DNA of 64,000 bases from Candidatus Auribacterota bacterium (GCA_023144635.1 JAGLFH010000021.1:62001-126000); one strand, 5' to 3'; shown: positions 17,110-26,056, numbered from the stretch's first letter. Notes: generated by a model from the letters alone, not told the origin. Translations and numbers: made by a program.

Positions 17110-17787
17110 ATGAGGTTTGATATATTAACTCTTTTTCCTGAGATCGTTAAAGGTCCTCTTGGAGAAAGTATAATTAATAAAGCTGTATCAGAAAAGATCA
17201 TTGAAATAAATGTAGTCAATATACGAGACTTTACGGACGACAAACATAAGACTGCTGATGATAGGCCTTTTGGGGGTGGTCCGGGTATGGTTATGAAACC
17301 TGAACCGGTCTTTAAAGCTATTGAAAGCTGTAAGACAAGTGAAAGCAAAATAATAATTATGTCTCCGGCAGGTGGTCAGCTGACACAAGAAAAAGCAAAA
17401 GAATTTGTGAAAAGTTCTAAGCATTTTATTCTTGTATGCGGACACTATGAAGGTATTGACCACAGAATAAATGAAATATATAATCCTGAGCTTGTTTCTA
17501 TAGGGCCATATGTGCTGACAAACGGGGCTATTGCAGCAGCTGTTTTTGTGGATGTTATTTCTCGTCTGAAACCTGGTGTTTTAGGAAACAGTGATTCATT
17601 ACTTGATGAAACACATGAAACTGATGAGACCGAATATCCCCAGTATACCAGACCAAGAAGTTTTAAAGGATTTGATGTTCCGGAAGTACTTCTTTCGGGG
17701 AATCATGAAGAAATAGAAAAATGGAAAAATAAAAATAGAAGAAAATTTTCTACGGAGGATGTAAATGAACATAATAAATGTGATTGA
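17110..17787 (+). CDS. trmD: tRNA (guanine-37-N1) methyltransferase
   Basis: This SPOUT-family enzyme of 225 residues from the ATG at 17110 (a TTG just before it is less likely) methylates G37 of tRNAs reading codons that begin with C or G, preventing frameshifting. It shows FDILTLFPE at the start, PFGGGPGMVMKPEP, VCGHYEGIDHRI and the knot region TNGAIAAAVFVD...RLKPGVLGN, then DETEYPQYTRP. It is slightly shorter than usual at its C-terminus. It overlaps rplS by 23 bases, implying coupled translation. Confidence 0.97.
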   Translation: MRFDILTLFPEIVKGPLGESIINKAVSEKIIEINVVNIRDFTDDKHKTADDRPFGGGPGMVMKPEPVFKAIESCKTSESKIIIMSPAGGQLTQEKAKEFVKSSKHFILVCGHYEGIDHRINEIYNPELVSIGPYVLTNGAIAAAVFVDVISRLKPGVLGNSDSLLDETHETDETEYPQYTRPRSFKGFDVPEVLLSGNHEEIEKWKNKNRRKFSTEDVNEHNKCD

Positions 17788-18124
17788 AGATACTTATAAA
17801 AAAGAAGAAGGAAACATTCCTGCATATTCTATTGGCGATAAAATTAGCATAACTTCTGTAATTGCTGGAGAAGGTAAAGGGAAGAGAGTTCAGACTTTTA
17901 CAGGACTCTTAATTGCAGAAAACGGAAGCGGTATCAATAAAACAATTACTGTTCGCAGGATCTCTTATGGTGAAGGTGTTGAAAAAGTGTTTCCGATCCA
18001 TTCACCTAAAATAACAAAAATAAAGATAGAATCACAAGGTCTTGTCAGACGTGCAAAACTTTATTACCTGAGGGATCGGATTGGTAAAAAAGCTACAAAA
18101 GTTAAACAAAAAAAGACAAAATAA
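17765..18124 (+). CDS. rplS: 50S ribosomal protein L19
   Basis: The 119-residue protein is bL19, located at the 30S-50S interface. Conserved blocks GDKISITSVI, RVQTFTGLLIAENGSGINKTITVRRISYGEGVEKVFPIHSP and RRAKLYYLRDRIGKKA are present. It starts inside trmD behind a GGAGG ribosome binding site, and its end overlaps the TTG start of rnhB by 44 bases. Confidence 0.97.
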   Translation: MNIINVIEDTYKKEEGNIPAYSIGDKISITSVIAGEGKGKRVQTFTGLLIAENGSGINKTITVRRISYGEGVEKVFPIHSPKITKIKIESQGLVRRAKLYYLRDRIGKKATKVKQKKTK

Positions 18125-18926
18125 AAAATCTCAGGAACTCCTTTTTTCTTTTGATTCCCTTCAACCTGACTGGCTTTTTGAAAGTGAGCTTATCTCTCAA
18201 GGATTTAATGTAATAGCAGGTTGTGATGATGCCGGTAGAGGCCCTTTAGCTGGACCGGTTTTTGCTGCATGTGTTATCTTTCATAAAAAGATCCTTCTTC
18301 CCGAGCTTAATGATTCGAAACTACTTTCTTCAAATAAAAGAGAAGAACTCTTTTCTCTAATAACAAGTTCTCCTGATATATCCTACGGGATAGGTATGAG
18401 CACTGTTCGCGAAATTGATGAAATTAATATTCTAAAAGCTACTTTTCTGGCAATGAAAAGAGCTTTTTATTCTTTAAAAGTTAAGCCACATGGTATTGAA
18501 CCTAATACTCCGGCTAGGCGAAACCTCGCCGAAGCGTGTCAGCTTACATCTTTTAATGACAACGGCGAGATACCCTTTCCGTATCATCCACGACTTTACA
18601 GTTATGGTTGTCTGCGGAGGCGGGTTGAGCCCGATGCATTGTTAGTAGATGGAAATGCTTCTATTCCTGATATAGACTGCTTTCAAAAAACAATTATAAA
18701 AGGTGATGCCAGAAGCTTTTCTATTGCAGCTGCTTCTATTCTTGCCAAGGTTTCAAGAGACTCTCTTATATGTGAATACGCAAAGAAATATCCTCAATAT
18801 GAATTTGAAAAACATAAAGGTTATGGAACAAGGCGTCATATGGAACTTATAAAAAAAATAGGCCCCTGTCCTATCCATAGAAAAACATTTGCACCAATCA
18901 AACAAATGCTGGAAAAAAAAGAATAA
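18081..18926 (+). CDS. rnhB: Ribonuclease HII with a 47-residue in-frame insertion
   Basis: RNase HII removes ribonucleotides and RNA primers from DNA-RNA hybrids. Catalytic features are CDDAGRGPLAGPV (DE-type motif as DD), LNDSK, EIDEINILKATFLAM, LLVDGN and GDARSFSIAAASILAKVSRD. At 281 residues it is far longer than the ~200-residue norm. The excess is an N-terminal extension from the TTG start and an extra segment HGIEP...RRRVE (18489-18629) inserted between KVKP and PDALLVDGN. The inserted DNA is richer in G+C, contains a GGCGA/TCGCC hairpin and reads through without stops. It is flanked by similar TTAAGCC and TTGAGCC words. The catalytic core is otherwise intact. Confidence 0.95.
   Translation: MVKKLQKLNKKRQNKKSQELLFSFDSLQPDWLFESELISQGFNVIAGCDDAGRGPLAGPVFAACVIFHKKILLPELNDSKLLSSNKREELFSLITSSPDISYGIGMSTVREIDEINILKATFLAMKRAFYSLKVKPHGIEPNTPARRNLAEACQLTSFNDNGEIPFPYHPRLYSYGCLRRRVEPDALLVDGNASIPDIDCFQKTIIKGDARSFSIAAASILAKVSRDSLICEYAKKYPQYEFEKHKGYGTRRHMELIKKIGPCPIHRKTFAPIKQMLEKKE
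18489..18629 (+). repeat. In-frame insertion (palindromic-element-like) inside rnhB
   Basis: These 141 bases (47 codons) have no counterpart in the RNase HII fold. Base composition is visibly richer in G+C than the flanks. There is a GGCGA-AACC-TCGCC hairpin at 18517-18530. Boundaries are inferred from protein family knowledge, with possible short target duplications TTAAGCC (18481) and TTGAGCC (18625). Confidence 0.55.
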
Positions 18927-18931
18927 TAGAT

Positions 18932-19291
18932 ATGAAAAATTCAAATAGATCTATTGGTAAAACAGGAGAAGAAATAGCCGTAAAATACCTTGAAAAGAAA
19001 AAGTATAAAATACTGAAGGTGAACTATCAGTTCCATCGATATGAAATAGATATAATAGCAAAAAACAAAAAAAATATTGTTTTTATTGAAGTGAAAAGAC
19101 GTAATTCTTGTTTTTTTGGCAAACCTGAAGATGCTGTAACAAGACCAAAACAAAGGAATATTATTATAGCGGCAAAAAAATATCTTGTTGAAAATAAAAT
19201 GTGGGATTCATGCTTTTCTAGATTTGATGTTATAGCAATATATGCGAACGGTGAAGTAAAACATATTATCTCAGCTTTTGAGGCGGATTAA
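18932..19291 (+). CDS. yraN: YraN/UPF0102 family putative endonuclease-like protein
   Basis: The 119-residue protein shows the family pattern: GKTGEEIAVKYLEKKKYKIL, then YEIDIIAKNKKNIVFIEVKRRNS (E-x-D ... E-V-K, the PD-(D/E)xK-like core) and DAVTRPKQRNI. The family is usually encoded next to rnhB, as here, 5 bases downstream. Its cellular role is not settled; a nuclease fold is inferred from the motif. Last gene of the rpsP-to-yraN cluster. Confidence 0.92.
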   Translation: MKNSNRSIGKTGEEIAVKYLEKKKYKILKVNYQFHRYEIDIIAKNKKNIVFIEVKRRNSCFFGKPEDAVTRPKQRNIIIAAKKYLVENKMWDSCFSRFDVIAIYANGEVKHIISAFEAD

Positions 19292-19318
19292 AAATTTATA
19301 ATGAAAAGTTAATAATTG

Positions 19319-19365
19319 AGGAGTCTGCGACGACATTGTAAATTTAGCCACAAATATACACAAAT
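19319..19365. repeat. Dispersed repeat copy and low-complexity spacer before the phoH-type gene
   Basis: The 490 bases from 19292 to 19781 hold no convincing gene. A GAGTCTGCGACGACATTGTAA element followed by GCCACAAAT (19319-19365) matches the 10693 and 12937 copies. Further on are GGTTCTAGGTTCTGG / ACCTAACACCTAG words (about 19388-19430), a CCACAGAGTCACAAACACAC word (19450) and runs of TATTTGTAATTTGCTATTTG (about 19616-19650), a low-complexity type also seen at 8545 and 22120. A 63-codon ORF here reads through this repeat and is not supported. Confidence 0.65.
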
Positions 19366-19781
19366 GAAAAAAGAAGGTTTTAGTTTCTGGGTTCTAGGTT
19401 CTGGCTAGCACCAAAAACCTAACACCTAGTATCTTGCAAAGCTTTTTTCCACAGAGTCACAAACACACAAAGGAAATAGATAGTTTCCTTATCTTTGATA
19501 AGGAAAAAGAAAAAATAAATAATTTACGGGATCAAAGTAAAAAGGGAAAATAGAAGATCACGGGATTTTTTATTTGTCTTGCTCGGGTTTGGTGATTTTA
19601 TAATTGAATTTTGGTATTTATTTGTAATTTGCTATTTGATGATTGATATTTGGACTTTTTACATTGACTCTCTGCTTTCTTGTGTCTATTTAGTGTTTTT
19701 AGCTACCCTTTTGAATTATAATAGTGATATAATAAAAATGATAAAGAGAACGTATGTTTATCATTTCTAAGGAGGTATAAT

Positions 19782-21083
19782 TTGAAAATATTTGTGTTGG
19801 ATACTAACGTTCTTTTACATAATGCAGGTGCGTTGCAGTCTTTTGCCGATAATATTGTTGTTCTTCCTATGTCTGTAATAGAAGAACTTGATAAATTCAA
19901 AAGTCAAAACAATGAACTTGGACGTAATGCAAGATCTGTTATCAGGCTTCTTGATAGACTTAGAGTAAAAGGCTCTCTGCAGCAGGGTGTTCCAACTGAA
20001 ACAGGTGGCATAATAAAAATAGTTTCAGACTCTCCTGATATTAAAACTCCAGTGTTAGACGGTAATGTTATTGATAATCGGATTATCAGAGTCGCATACT
20101 CAATAAAAAAGAATAATAGTGATAAAAAAATAATATTTGTGTCAAAAGATATTAATGCCCGTATAAAAAGTGATGCCTTAGGGATTGATACAAGAGATTT
20201 TGAAAAACAAAGAATAGATTACGATAAACGATATGAAGGAATAAAAGAAGTAAAAGTTGATTTCAAAAAAATGGCAGAGTTGTTGGATAAAGGAATAACT
20301 GATTCTGAAGAATATTCTTTGACACCTAATGAGTTCGTTATTTTTAGGGAAGAGTCAAACGAAGAAAATACCCTTCTTTGTAAAAATGTGATAACGGATA
20401 ATAAGCTTGTTGCAATACGTGATTATAAGAAGGAAGTCTTTGGTATTACTGCCAGAAGTCTTGAACAACGAGCTGCTCTGGAAATTCTGCTTGACCCAAA
20501 TATACATCTTGTTACATTGACCGGAGAAGCAGGAACAGGAAAAACTTTACTTGCACTTGCTGCAGGACTTGAGCTGACACTTAAAAACAAAATGTTCACC
20601 AAAATCCTTGTATCAAGACCTATAATGCCTCTTGGAAAAGATATAGGGTTTTTACCGGGATCCAAAGAAGAAAAACTAGGGCATTGGATGGTACCTATAT
20701 ATGATAATCTAGAGTATCTTTTTGCTCAAAGTTCTATGGAGGTAAAAAGTAAAGTAGATCATCTTTTTAAAAGTGGGATAATGGTATTAGAAGCATTGAC
20801 TTACATAAGAGGAAGAAGTATTCCTAAACAATATGTAATAATCGATGAGGCGCAGAACCTTACACCGCATGAGATAAAAACTATAATAAGCCGTGCAGGA
20901 ATGGGTACGAAAATGGTACTTACAGGTGATCCGGACCAGATAGATAATCCGTACCTTGATGCAAGCAGTAATGGGCTTTCATATTGTATTGAACACTTAA
21001 AAAAAGAAAAACTCCATGGTCATGTAAGATTTAAGAAAAGTGAAAGAAGTCCATTAGCTTCAATAGCAGCAAACTTATTATAA
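19782..21083 (+). CDS. PIN domain-PhoH family ATPase
   Basis: The 433-residue protein starts at TTG behind a strong AAGGAGG ribosome binding site (19769-19775). The N-terminal PIN nuclease-like domain is visible (VLDTNVLLHNAG, PMSVIEELDKFK, SKDINARIK), and the C-terminal PhoH ATPase has Walker A TGEAGTGKT and Walker B VIIDEAQN. PhoH2/YlaK-type proteins of this layout are RNA helicase/RNase enzymes, often linked to RNA quality control or stress. It stands alone between two repeat-bearing spacers, followed after 97 bases by a DUF2062 gene. Confidence 0.92.
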   Translation: MKIFVLDTNVLLHNAGALQSFADNIVVLPMSVIEELDKFKSQNNELGRNARSVIRLLDRLRVKGSLQQGVPTETGGIIKIVSDSPDIKTPVLDGNVIDNRIIRVAYSIKKNNSDKKIIFVSKDINARIKSDALGIDTRDFEKQRIDYDKRYEGIKEVKVDFKKMAELLDKGITDSEEYSLTPNEFVIFREESNEENTLLCKNVITDNKLVAIRDYKKEVFGITARSLEQRAALEILLDPNIHLVTLTGEAGTGKTLLALAAGLELTLKNKMFTKILVSRPIMPLGKDIGFLPGSKEEKLGHWMVPIYDNLEYLFAQSSMEVKSKVDHLFKSGIMVLEALTYIRGRSIPKQYVIIDEAQNLTPHEIKTIISRAGMGTKMVLTGDPDQIDNPYLDASSNGLSYCIEHLKKEKLHGHVRFKKSERSPLASIAANLL

Positions 21084-21180
21084 AAGGATGTTTTAACAAT
21101 AGTAGAAAATTGTATTTATATTTTTAAAAGAAGGACGAAATCTTTTTTTAATTTGTCCTCTGTCTCTTAGGAAAAGTTTT

Positions 21181-21714
21181 ATGCCTAGAAAATGGTTAAG
21201 AAAACGATTACCGAAAAAAGATTATTTGAAAAACAGTATCGCGTTCCGCATTCTGGGAGAAAGGCTCTTTCAGAAAGACCTATGGCATTTTAGCAGAAGA
21301 TCTTTTGCCGGAGGGCTTGCTCTAGGGCTTTTTGTGGCTTTTACGCCGACTTTTCCACTGCAGATGGCCATTGCTGCCGTAGGTGCTATTGTCTTTAGGG
21401 TAAACCTACCGATAGCTGTTTTATCATGCTGGATAACAAATCCTCTTACTCTTGTTTTTTTCTATCAGATGGAAATAAAATTAGGATCTTTTCTCCTGGG
21501 AAATATTGAGGATGCAATATATGTTAAGAACTTAACCGGAAACTTAAAATCATTTTTTATTAAAGGCGTTTATCTTTGGACAGGAAGCATGGTGGTATCT
21601 GTGTTATCAGCATTTATAAGCTATTTTACGGTCAAGATACTATGGAGGTATCTAACGGTCAAAAAATGGCAGAAAAGAAAAAATCCTAAGATCATTGATT
21701 TTCCTGCAGCATAA
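21181..21714 (+). CDS. DUF2062 membrane protein
   Basis: The 177-residue protein matches DUF2062: FARRSFAGGLALGLFVAFTPTFP-like signature (here RSFAGGLALGLFVAFTP), LPIAVLSCWITNPLT, and a C-terminal membrane segment. About three membrane segments are expected with a basic N-terminus. The biochemical role of the family is unknown. A perfect palindrome that can act as terminator starts 2 bases after the stop. Confidence 0.88.
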   Translation: MPRKWLRKRLPKKDYLKNSIAFRILGERLFQKDLWHFSRRSFAGGLALGLFVAFTPTFPLQMAIAAVGAIVFRVNLPIAVLSCWITNPLTLVFFYQMEIKLGSFLLGNIEDAIYVKNLTGNLKSFFIKGVYLWTGSMVVSVLSAFISYFTVKILWRYLTVKKWQKRKNPKIIDFPAA

Positions 21715-21715
21715 T

Positions 21716-21741
21716 AAAATATCACTTTAAAGTGATATTTT
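21716..21741. terminator. 26-bp perfect palindrome after the DUF2062 gene
   Basis: AAAATATCACTTT is followed directly by its exact complement, ending in TTTT. It can form a 13-bp cruciform/hairpin and has a T tract on both strands. It sits immediately after the stop codon, so it is probably a bidirectional Rho-independent terminator, although its stem is AT-rich. Confidence 0.6.
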
Positions 21742-21743
21742 AT

Positions 21744-21827
21744 AAATTCAAAATAACAAAAGACAAATTCCAAACAAATTCAAAATAACAAAAGACAAAT
21801 TCCAAACAAATTCAAAATAACAAAAGT
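21744..21827. repeat. 32-bp tandem repeat, 2.6 copies
   Basis: The unit AAATTCAAAATAACAAAAG + ACAAATTCCAAAC repeats at 21744, 21776 and 21808 (last copy partial). No spacers separate the copies, so it is not CRISPR. The rest of the 460-base gap to 22175 has CCTAGAACCTTCGTG, GAGTTTATCCTGAGTTTAG and TTTGAAATTTGGTATTTGGG words, typical of dispersed intergenic repeats, and no gene. Confidence 0.8.
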
Positions 21828-22175
21828 TAAGATCTAAACAAAAACCTAGAACCTTCGTGTCCCTCGTGGTGAGTAAATTTATGCTAATTAATGTAAATTC
21901 ATAATTACTTTTTACGAGGATTGCCACGCTTCTGAGTTTATCCTGAGTTTAGTCGAAGGGTAATGATGACTTTTTTTCTTTGCATTTTGCAGAGCGAATG
22001 ATTATTTGCTCCTACTACTTCTTACTTGTTATCTTTTTCTCTGTATTCTTTACGTAATTCGCGTCATTTTCTTGTAAAATAAAATTTAGTGTTTTTAAAT
22101 TTAGGGTTTGATGTTTTCTTTTTGGAATTTATTTGAAATTTGGTATTTGGGTTTTGTTATTTGTGATTTTTACTT

Positions 22176-24491
22176 TTAATTATGTTTTTTTTTAGAACTG
22201 CGTTTTTGCTTATAAGAACAGACTTTGTTTCTTCCTTTCCATTTTGCCTCATAAAGCGCGTTATCAACGTTTTCTATAAGTTCTTTAGTGGAACAATTAT
22301 CAAAAGACTTAGCAACACCTATGCTTACTGTCTTTTTTTGACCATCAATCAGATCAGGAATAAAACGCGTTTTTTCAACAGAACTTCTTAAACGCTCTGA
22401 GAAAAGAGTTGCTTTTGTAATGGATGTGTTTGGGAGAATAATTAGAAATTCCTCGCCGCCGTATCTAATTAATATGTCAGGAAGACGAATTATGTTTTGT
22501 ATAAAACTGCAGAAATCCTTTAAAAAAAGGTCACCTGTATAATGGCCGTATGTATCATTTATTTCCTTAAACTTATCAATATCCAGCATTGCTACTGAAA
22601 AGATGCGTTTATAGCGTTTTGAACGTTCTATTTCCTTTTCTATATAATCATTAAAAAATCTTTTATTGTAGCATCCTGTAAGATCATCTATTAATGATAA
22701 TGTTTTTATTTCCATATATTGTTTAGAAGTTTCAATTGCTATTGCTACATAATTGGCAAAATTACTTATAGTATCGAAATCTTCTACCGTAAAAGTGTCT
22801 CCGGATGATTTATCGCTTGCATTTATTACTCCGATTATCTCGTTCTTTGAAGAAACGGGCACACATATAAGCGACCTGCTTTTGTATTGAGGGGCGGATA
22901 CCTTTTTAAATCTAGGATGCTTTTCTATATCTGGTATAAAAAGAGATTTTCCTGTTTGCGCAACATATCCTGCGATATTTTCTCCAAGATAGACTTTTAC
23001 TGTTTTTGCTTCATCTTCAACAAAGCCTTTGGATGCGCGGATAGTTAAGAATTTTCTTTTTTCATTATGGATCATGATACTTATTCTTTCTGCGCCTGTA
23101 AGTTCGGAGATCTTTGCAACTATGTTATATAAAGATTTTTCAAGATCAAGACTTTCTACAATATGACGCGTGATGTCATTCAAGGATTTAAGTTCTTTTA
23201 ATTTTGTATTAAGAAGTTTATTCTTTTCCCGTACTTCTATTTCAAGCTGTTCTTTGTTCTTTGCTGTTTTTAAATGCTCCAGAGTCTGCTTAATAAGCAA
23301 TGGAAGAAGATCAGATAATACTTCGCTTTTTGAAATATAATGTGAAGCTCCACTTTTTAATGCCAAGGTGGCACTTTCGGTATTGTGATCGTTATCAATA
23401 ACAATAATAGGAAATTTTTCGGGTATCTTATTAAGCTCTACAAGCACTTTACTGCTGTTGATCTGGGGAGGATCATTATCTATTATAACAATATCATAAT
23501 TATTAAAGATGAGTTCATTGAGAAATCTGTTTATTTTAGATTCACAGAGTATTTCATAATCTTTTTTTATAAGATGTTCTGATAATTTATCCGATAAATC
23601 AGCATTTACCGAAAGAAAAAGTATTTTTTCCTTTATTTCAATAACATCATTTGAAGGCTCTTTTCCAAAAGTTCTTTCTTTAAAAACAGCGAGATCATTT
23701 GTTATGATATCAGGAAGCAATTCAAGATAACCCGGTTGCTTTACTATATAATCGATCGCTCCCAGCTTCATTGCCTTTACTGCTGTTATTTCGCTTCCTT
23801 TTGAAGAAAGTAAAATGGACGGTAAATTTATTTTTATCTTATTCATTTTTTCCATCAACTCCAGTCCGTCCATATCAGGAAGAAGAAAATTAATAAGAAT
23901 AAGATCAAAATCTTTACTTTTTGATTTCAACACTTCAAGGCACTCTTCACCATCTTTTACTAAAGTTGTTGCAAAATTGTTTATCTCCAGGATCTGTCCC
24001 ATAAGCGTTTTCATTACATCGTTGTCATCAACAAGAAGTACACGAATTCTTTGTGAATGGATCTTAGAAGGAATATACTCTTTCTTTATATCTTTACTAT
24101 AAGCTTTTTGTAATCGGTTTTTATTTGATTTAATGGCTGAGCGGATTATAAGAGGCAATTGCAGTATGAAATCAGATGATTTAATAACGTAATCGATCGC
24201 TCCAAGCTTCATGGCCTGTACTGCAATACCTTCATTGCCTTTTGATGTTAACATTATAACTGGGGTAGAAGGGGTGTCTTTTGATAGTTTTGTTAACATC
24301 TGAAGTCCGTTTATATCAGGAAGCATGTAATCAAGCAGTATGAGGTCATAACTGTTATTTCTATTGTAATGTAAACCCTCGTTTCCGCTAGCTGCAACAT
24401 GTATATCAAAATTATTTTCCGTAAGAAGACTTATAAGCATATCCCTGACAAGCCTTGAATCATCTATAGCAAGTATTCGTTCTCTTTTCAT
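22176..24491 (-). CDS. REC-REC-REC-GAF-GGDEF diguanylate cyclase
   Basis: This 771-residue cytoplasmic protein makes the second messenger c-di-GMP. It has three receiver domains: REC1 (about 1-125, LILLDYMLPDING with phosphoacceptor Asp), REC2 (145-265, LILINFLLPDMDG with Asn at the phosphoacceptor position) and REC3 (295-410, IVIIDNDPPQ, divergent). A coiled coil, a GAF domain (about 445-590) and a GGDEF domain with active-site RYGGEEF follow. There is no I-site RxxD evident before GGEEF. No cognate kinase is adjacent; pilus motility genes in the same window are natural targets of c-di-GMP signalling. It is a single gene facing opposite to its neighbours. Confidence 0.93.
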   Translation of the reverse strand: MKRERILAIDDSRLVRDMLISLLTENNFDIHVAASGNEGLHYNRNNSYDLILLDYMLPDINGLQMLTKLSKDTPSTPVIMLTSKGNEGIAVQAMKLGAIDYVIKSSDFILQLPLIIRSAIKSNKNRLQKAYSKDIKKEYIPSKIHSQRIRVLLVDDNDVMKTLMGQILEINNFATTLVKDGEECLEVLKSKSKDFDLILINFLLPDMDGLELMEKMNKIKINLPSILLSSKGSEITAVKAMKLGAIDYIVKQPGYLELLPDIITNDLAVFKERTFGKEPSNDVIEIKEKILFLSVNADLSDKLSEHLIKKDYEILCESKINRFLNELIFNNYDIVIIDNDPPQINSSKVLVELNKIPEKFPIIVIDNDHNTESATLALKSGASHYISKSEVLSDLLPLLIKQTLEHLKTAKNKEQLEIEVREKNKLLNTKLKELKSLNDITRHIVESLDLEKSLYNIVAKISELTGAERISIMIHNEKRKFLTIRASKGFVEDEAKTVKVYLGENIAGYVAQTGKSLFIPDIEKHPRFKKVSAPQYKSRSLICVPVSSKNEIIGVINASDKSSGDTFTVEDFDTISNFANYVAIAIETSKQYMEIKTLSLIDDLTGCYNKRFFNDYIEKEIERSKRYKRIFSVAMLDIDKFKEINDTYGHYTGDLFLKDFCSFIQNIIRLPDILIRYGGEEFLIILPNTSITKATLFSERLRSSVEKTRFIPDLIDGQKKTVSIGVAKSFDNCSTKELIENVDNALYEAKWKGRNKVCSYKQKRSSKKKHN

Positions 24492-24751
24492 AAATAGACC
24501 CCAAATTTGTTTTTAATAATTGTAAAAAAAATACCCAAGAAAGTATATTATTAACATCTAATAATTTCATTACTAGTATAAACATATTTTCTTGTTTTTA
24601 ATCAACCATAATCAACTGTTTAATGTTAAAAAAAAATAAAATTCGCTTAAAGTAAAGTAGATAGTGTCAAGAATTAATTAGGAAATAACAAATTTGTTTT
24701 TCTGCTATATACACTATATGTTGTATGTCTTTGAAAATATATAATTATATG

Positions 24752-24779
24752 TTGACATAAATTTAAAATCTGATAAAAT
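24752..24779 (+). promoter_or_regulatory. Probable promoter of the parA-type gene
   Basis: TTGACA (24752-24757) and TAAAAT (24774-24779) with a 16-base spacer, about 130 bases before the ATG at 24908. The rest of the 416-base gap (24492-24907) between divergent genes is AT-rich with nothing else recognisable. Confidence 0.45.
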
Positions 24780-24907
24780 TGCAGCAAGGATAGTTGTATA
24801 CATATTTTGATGCTTCTACTTAAAGTAAAAAGAGCGACATTTATATAGATAGCTGTTGAGATGCTTTTTTTATTTTAACTTTGTGCGAAAATAATAGGAG
24901 GCGGAAT

Positions 24908-26020
24908 ATGTATCAATTGGCGATCATAAACCAAAAAGGCGGTTGCGGAAAAACAACAACTGCTGTCAACCTTGCTTCTTTATTGGTAGAACTCGGGAAA
25001 AAAATTCTTTTAATTGATCTTGATCCACAAGCACATGCTACTATAAGTCTTTCTATTGATCCTGAAGAAATAGATTTTAGTACATACGATTTTCTGAAAT
25101 ATGCAGGAGAAGATGACTTTGATATCTCTCAAGTAATAGTGAGAGTCGAAGATAACTTTCATATTATTCCATCGCATCTTGTATTAAGCGTTTTTGAACA
25201 GGCTTATTCCGGAGTTGACGGACATGAATACAGGTTAAGAGATGCTCTTGTAAGCCTGGAAAATATATATGACTATGTAATATTTGACTGCCCCCCAAGC
25301 CTTGGACTTCTTACTTTTAATGCCTTAATGGCTGCACATGAAATAATCGTCCCAGTCGAACCAAGTAAGTTTTCCCTGCAAGGTATAGGAAGACTAAAAG
25401 ATACTATAAAACTTATTGAAGAAAAAACAACTCACTCACTAAGAACAAAAGCATTGATAACTATTTATGATAAACGAACTAAGTTTGCTGCTTATATGGC
25501 TCATGTAATACAAGATACGTTCAAGCGAAATGTTTTTGAAACAATAATACGTCAGACCGTCCGCTTGAAAGAAGCTGCTTTCCATGGAAAAGGTATCAAT
25601 AAGTATGACAAACGATCTGCTGGTTATGAAGACTATAAGGAATTAGCAAAAGAAGTAATAGCAACGTGTGAAAAACTTACACCTATAAGGCTTCAAAGTG
25701 CTGTGCATGAACTTGCAACACGCTTTAATAATGAAGATTCTGTCGATCTTGTGAATGTTCCTGTCGTATATAATGGAGTAGGAGCAAGAGAAATAAGAAT
25801 AGCCGGTGATTTTAATGACTGGACTGCAGATGATGAACATATTATGGTAAAGGATGAAGACGGTAACTGGAAAACAACACTGCAATTATCTCCGGGAAGA
25901 TATCAATATAAATTACTCATAGATGGTAAATGGTCTGAAGATGATTGTAATCCTTTAAGGATAGAAAGTCCTTTTGGCGGATATAATTCCTTATTAGAAG
26001 TCTCTTTAAATGAAAACTAA
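24908..26020 (+). CDS. ParA/MinD-type ATPase fused to a glycogen-binding (CBM48/AMPK) domain
   Basis: The ATG at 24908 behind AGGAGGCGG is preferred over an upstream in-frame TTG, giving 370 residues. Residues 1-260 form a ParA ATPase with deviant Walker A QKGGCGKTT (K10 and K15), LLIDLDPQAHAT and Walker B VIFDCPPSLG. Residues 282-370 match the AMPK/isoamylase-N early-set carbohydrate-binding fold: IRIAGDFNDWT, MVKDEDGNWKTTLQLSPGRYQYKLLIDGKW and NPLRIESPFGGYNSLLEV. There is no ParB or parS nearby, so it is probably not the chromosome partition ParA. A role positioning a glucan or surface-polysaccharide machine is my inference, supported by the downstream glycan genes. Confidence 0.88.
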   Translation: MYQLAIINQKGGCGKTTTAVNLASLLVELGKKILLIDLDPQAHATISLSIDPEEIDFSTYDFLKYAGEDDFDISQVIVRVEDNFHIIPSHLVLSVFEQAYSGVDGHEYRLRDALVSLENIYDYVIFDCPPSLGLLTFNALMAAHEIIVPVEPSKFSLQGIGRLKDTIKLIEEKTTHSLRTKALITIYDKRTKFAAYMAHVIQDTFKRNVFETIIRQTVRLKEAAFHGKGINKYDKRSAGYEDYKELAKEVIATCEKLTPIRLQSAVHELATRFNNEDSVDLVNVPVVYNGVGAREIRIAGDFNDWTADDEHIMVKDEDGNWKTTLQLSPGRYQYKLLIDGKWSEDDCNPLRIESPFGGYNSLLEVSLNEN

Positions 26021-26056
26021 AAAAATATTCGAGTATAGTGTTATTAAAGGAAGTTT

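Noticed and set aside
19579-19770. 63-codon ORF before the phoH-type gene
   Set aside because: It is made of TATTTG-type low-complexity repeat and overlaps the leader of the next gene.
21744-21827. Possible CRISPR array
   Set aside because: Copies are directly adjacent with no spacers and only 2.6 units; no cas genes are present.
24881-24907. Upstream TTG start for the ParA-CBM48 gene
   Set aside because: The ATG at 24908 has a strong AGGAGG at proper spacing, and the added residues would precede the usual ParA N-terminus.
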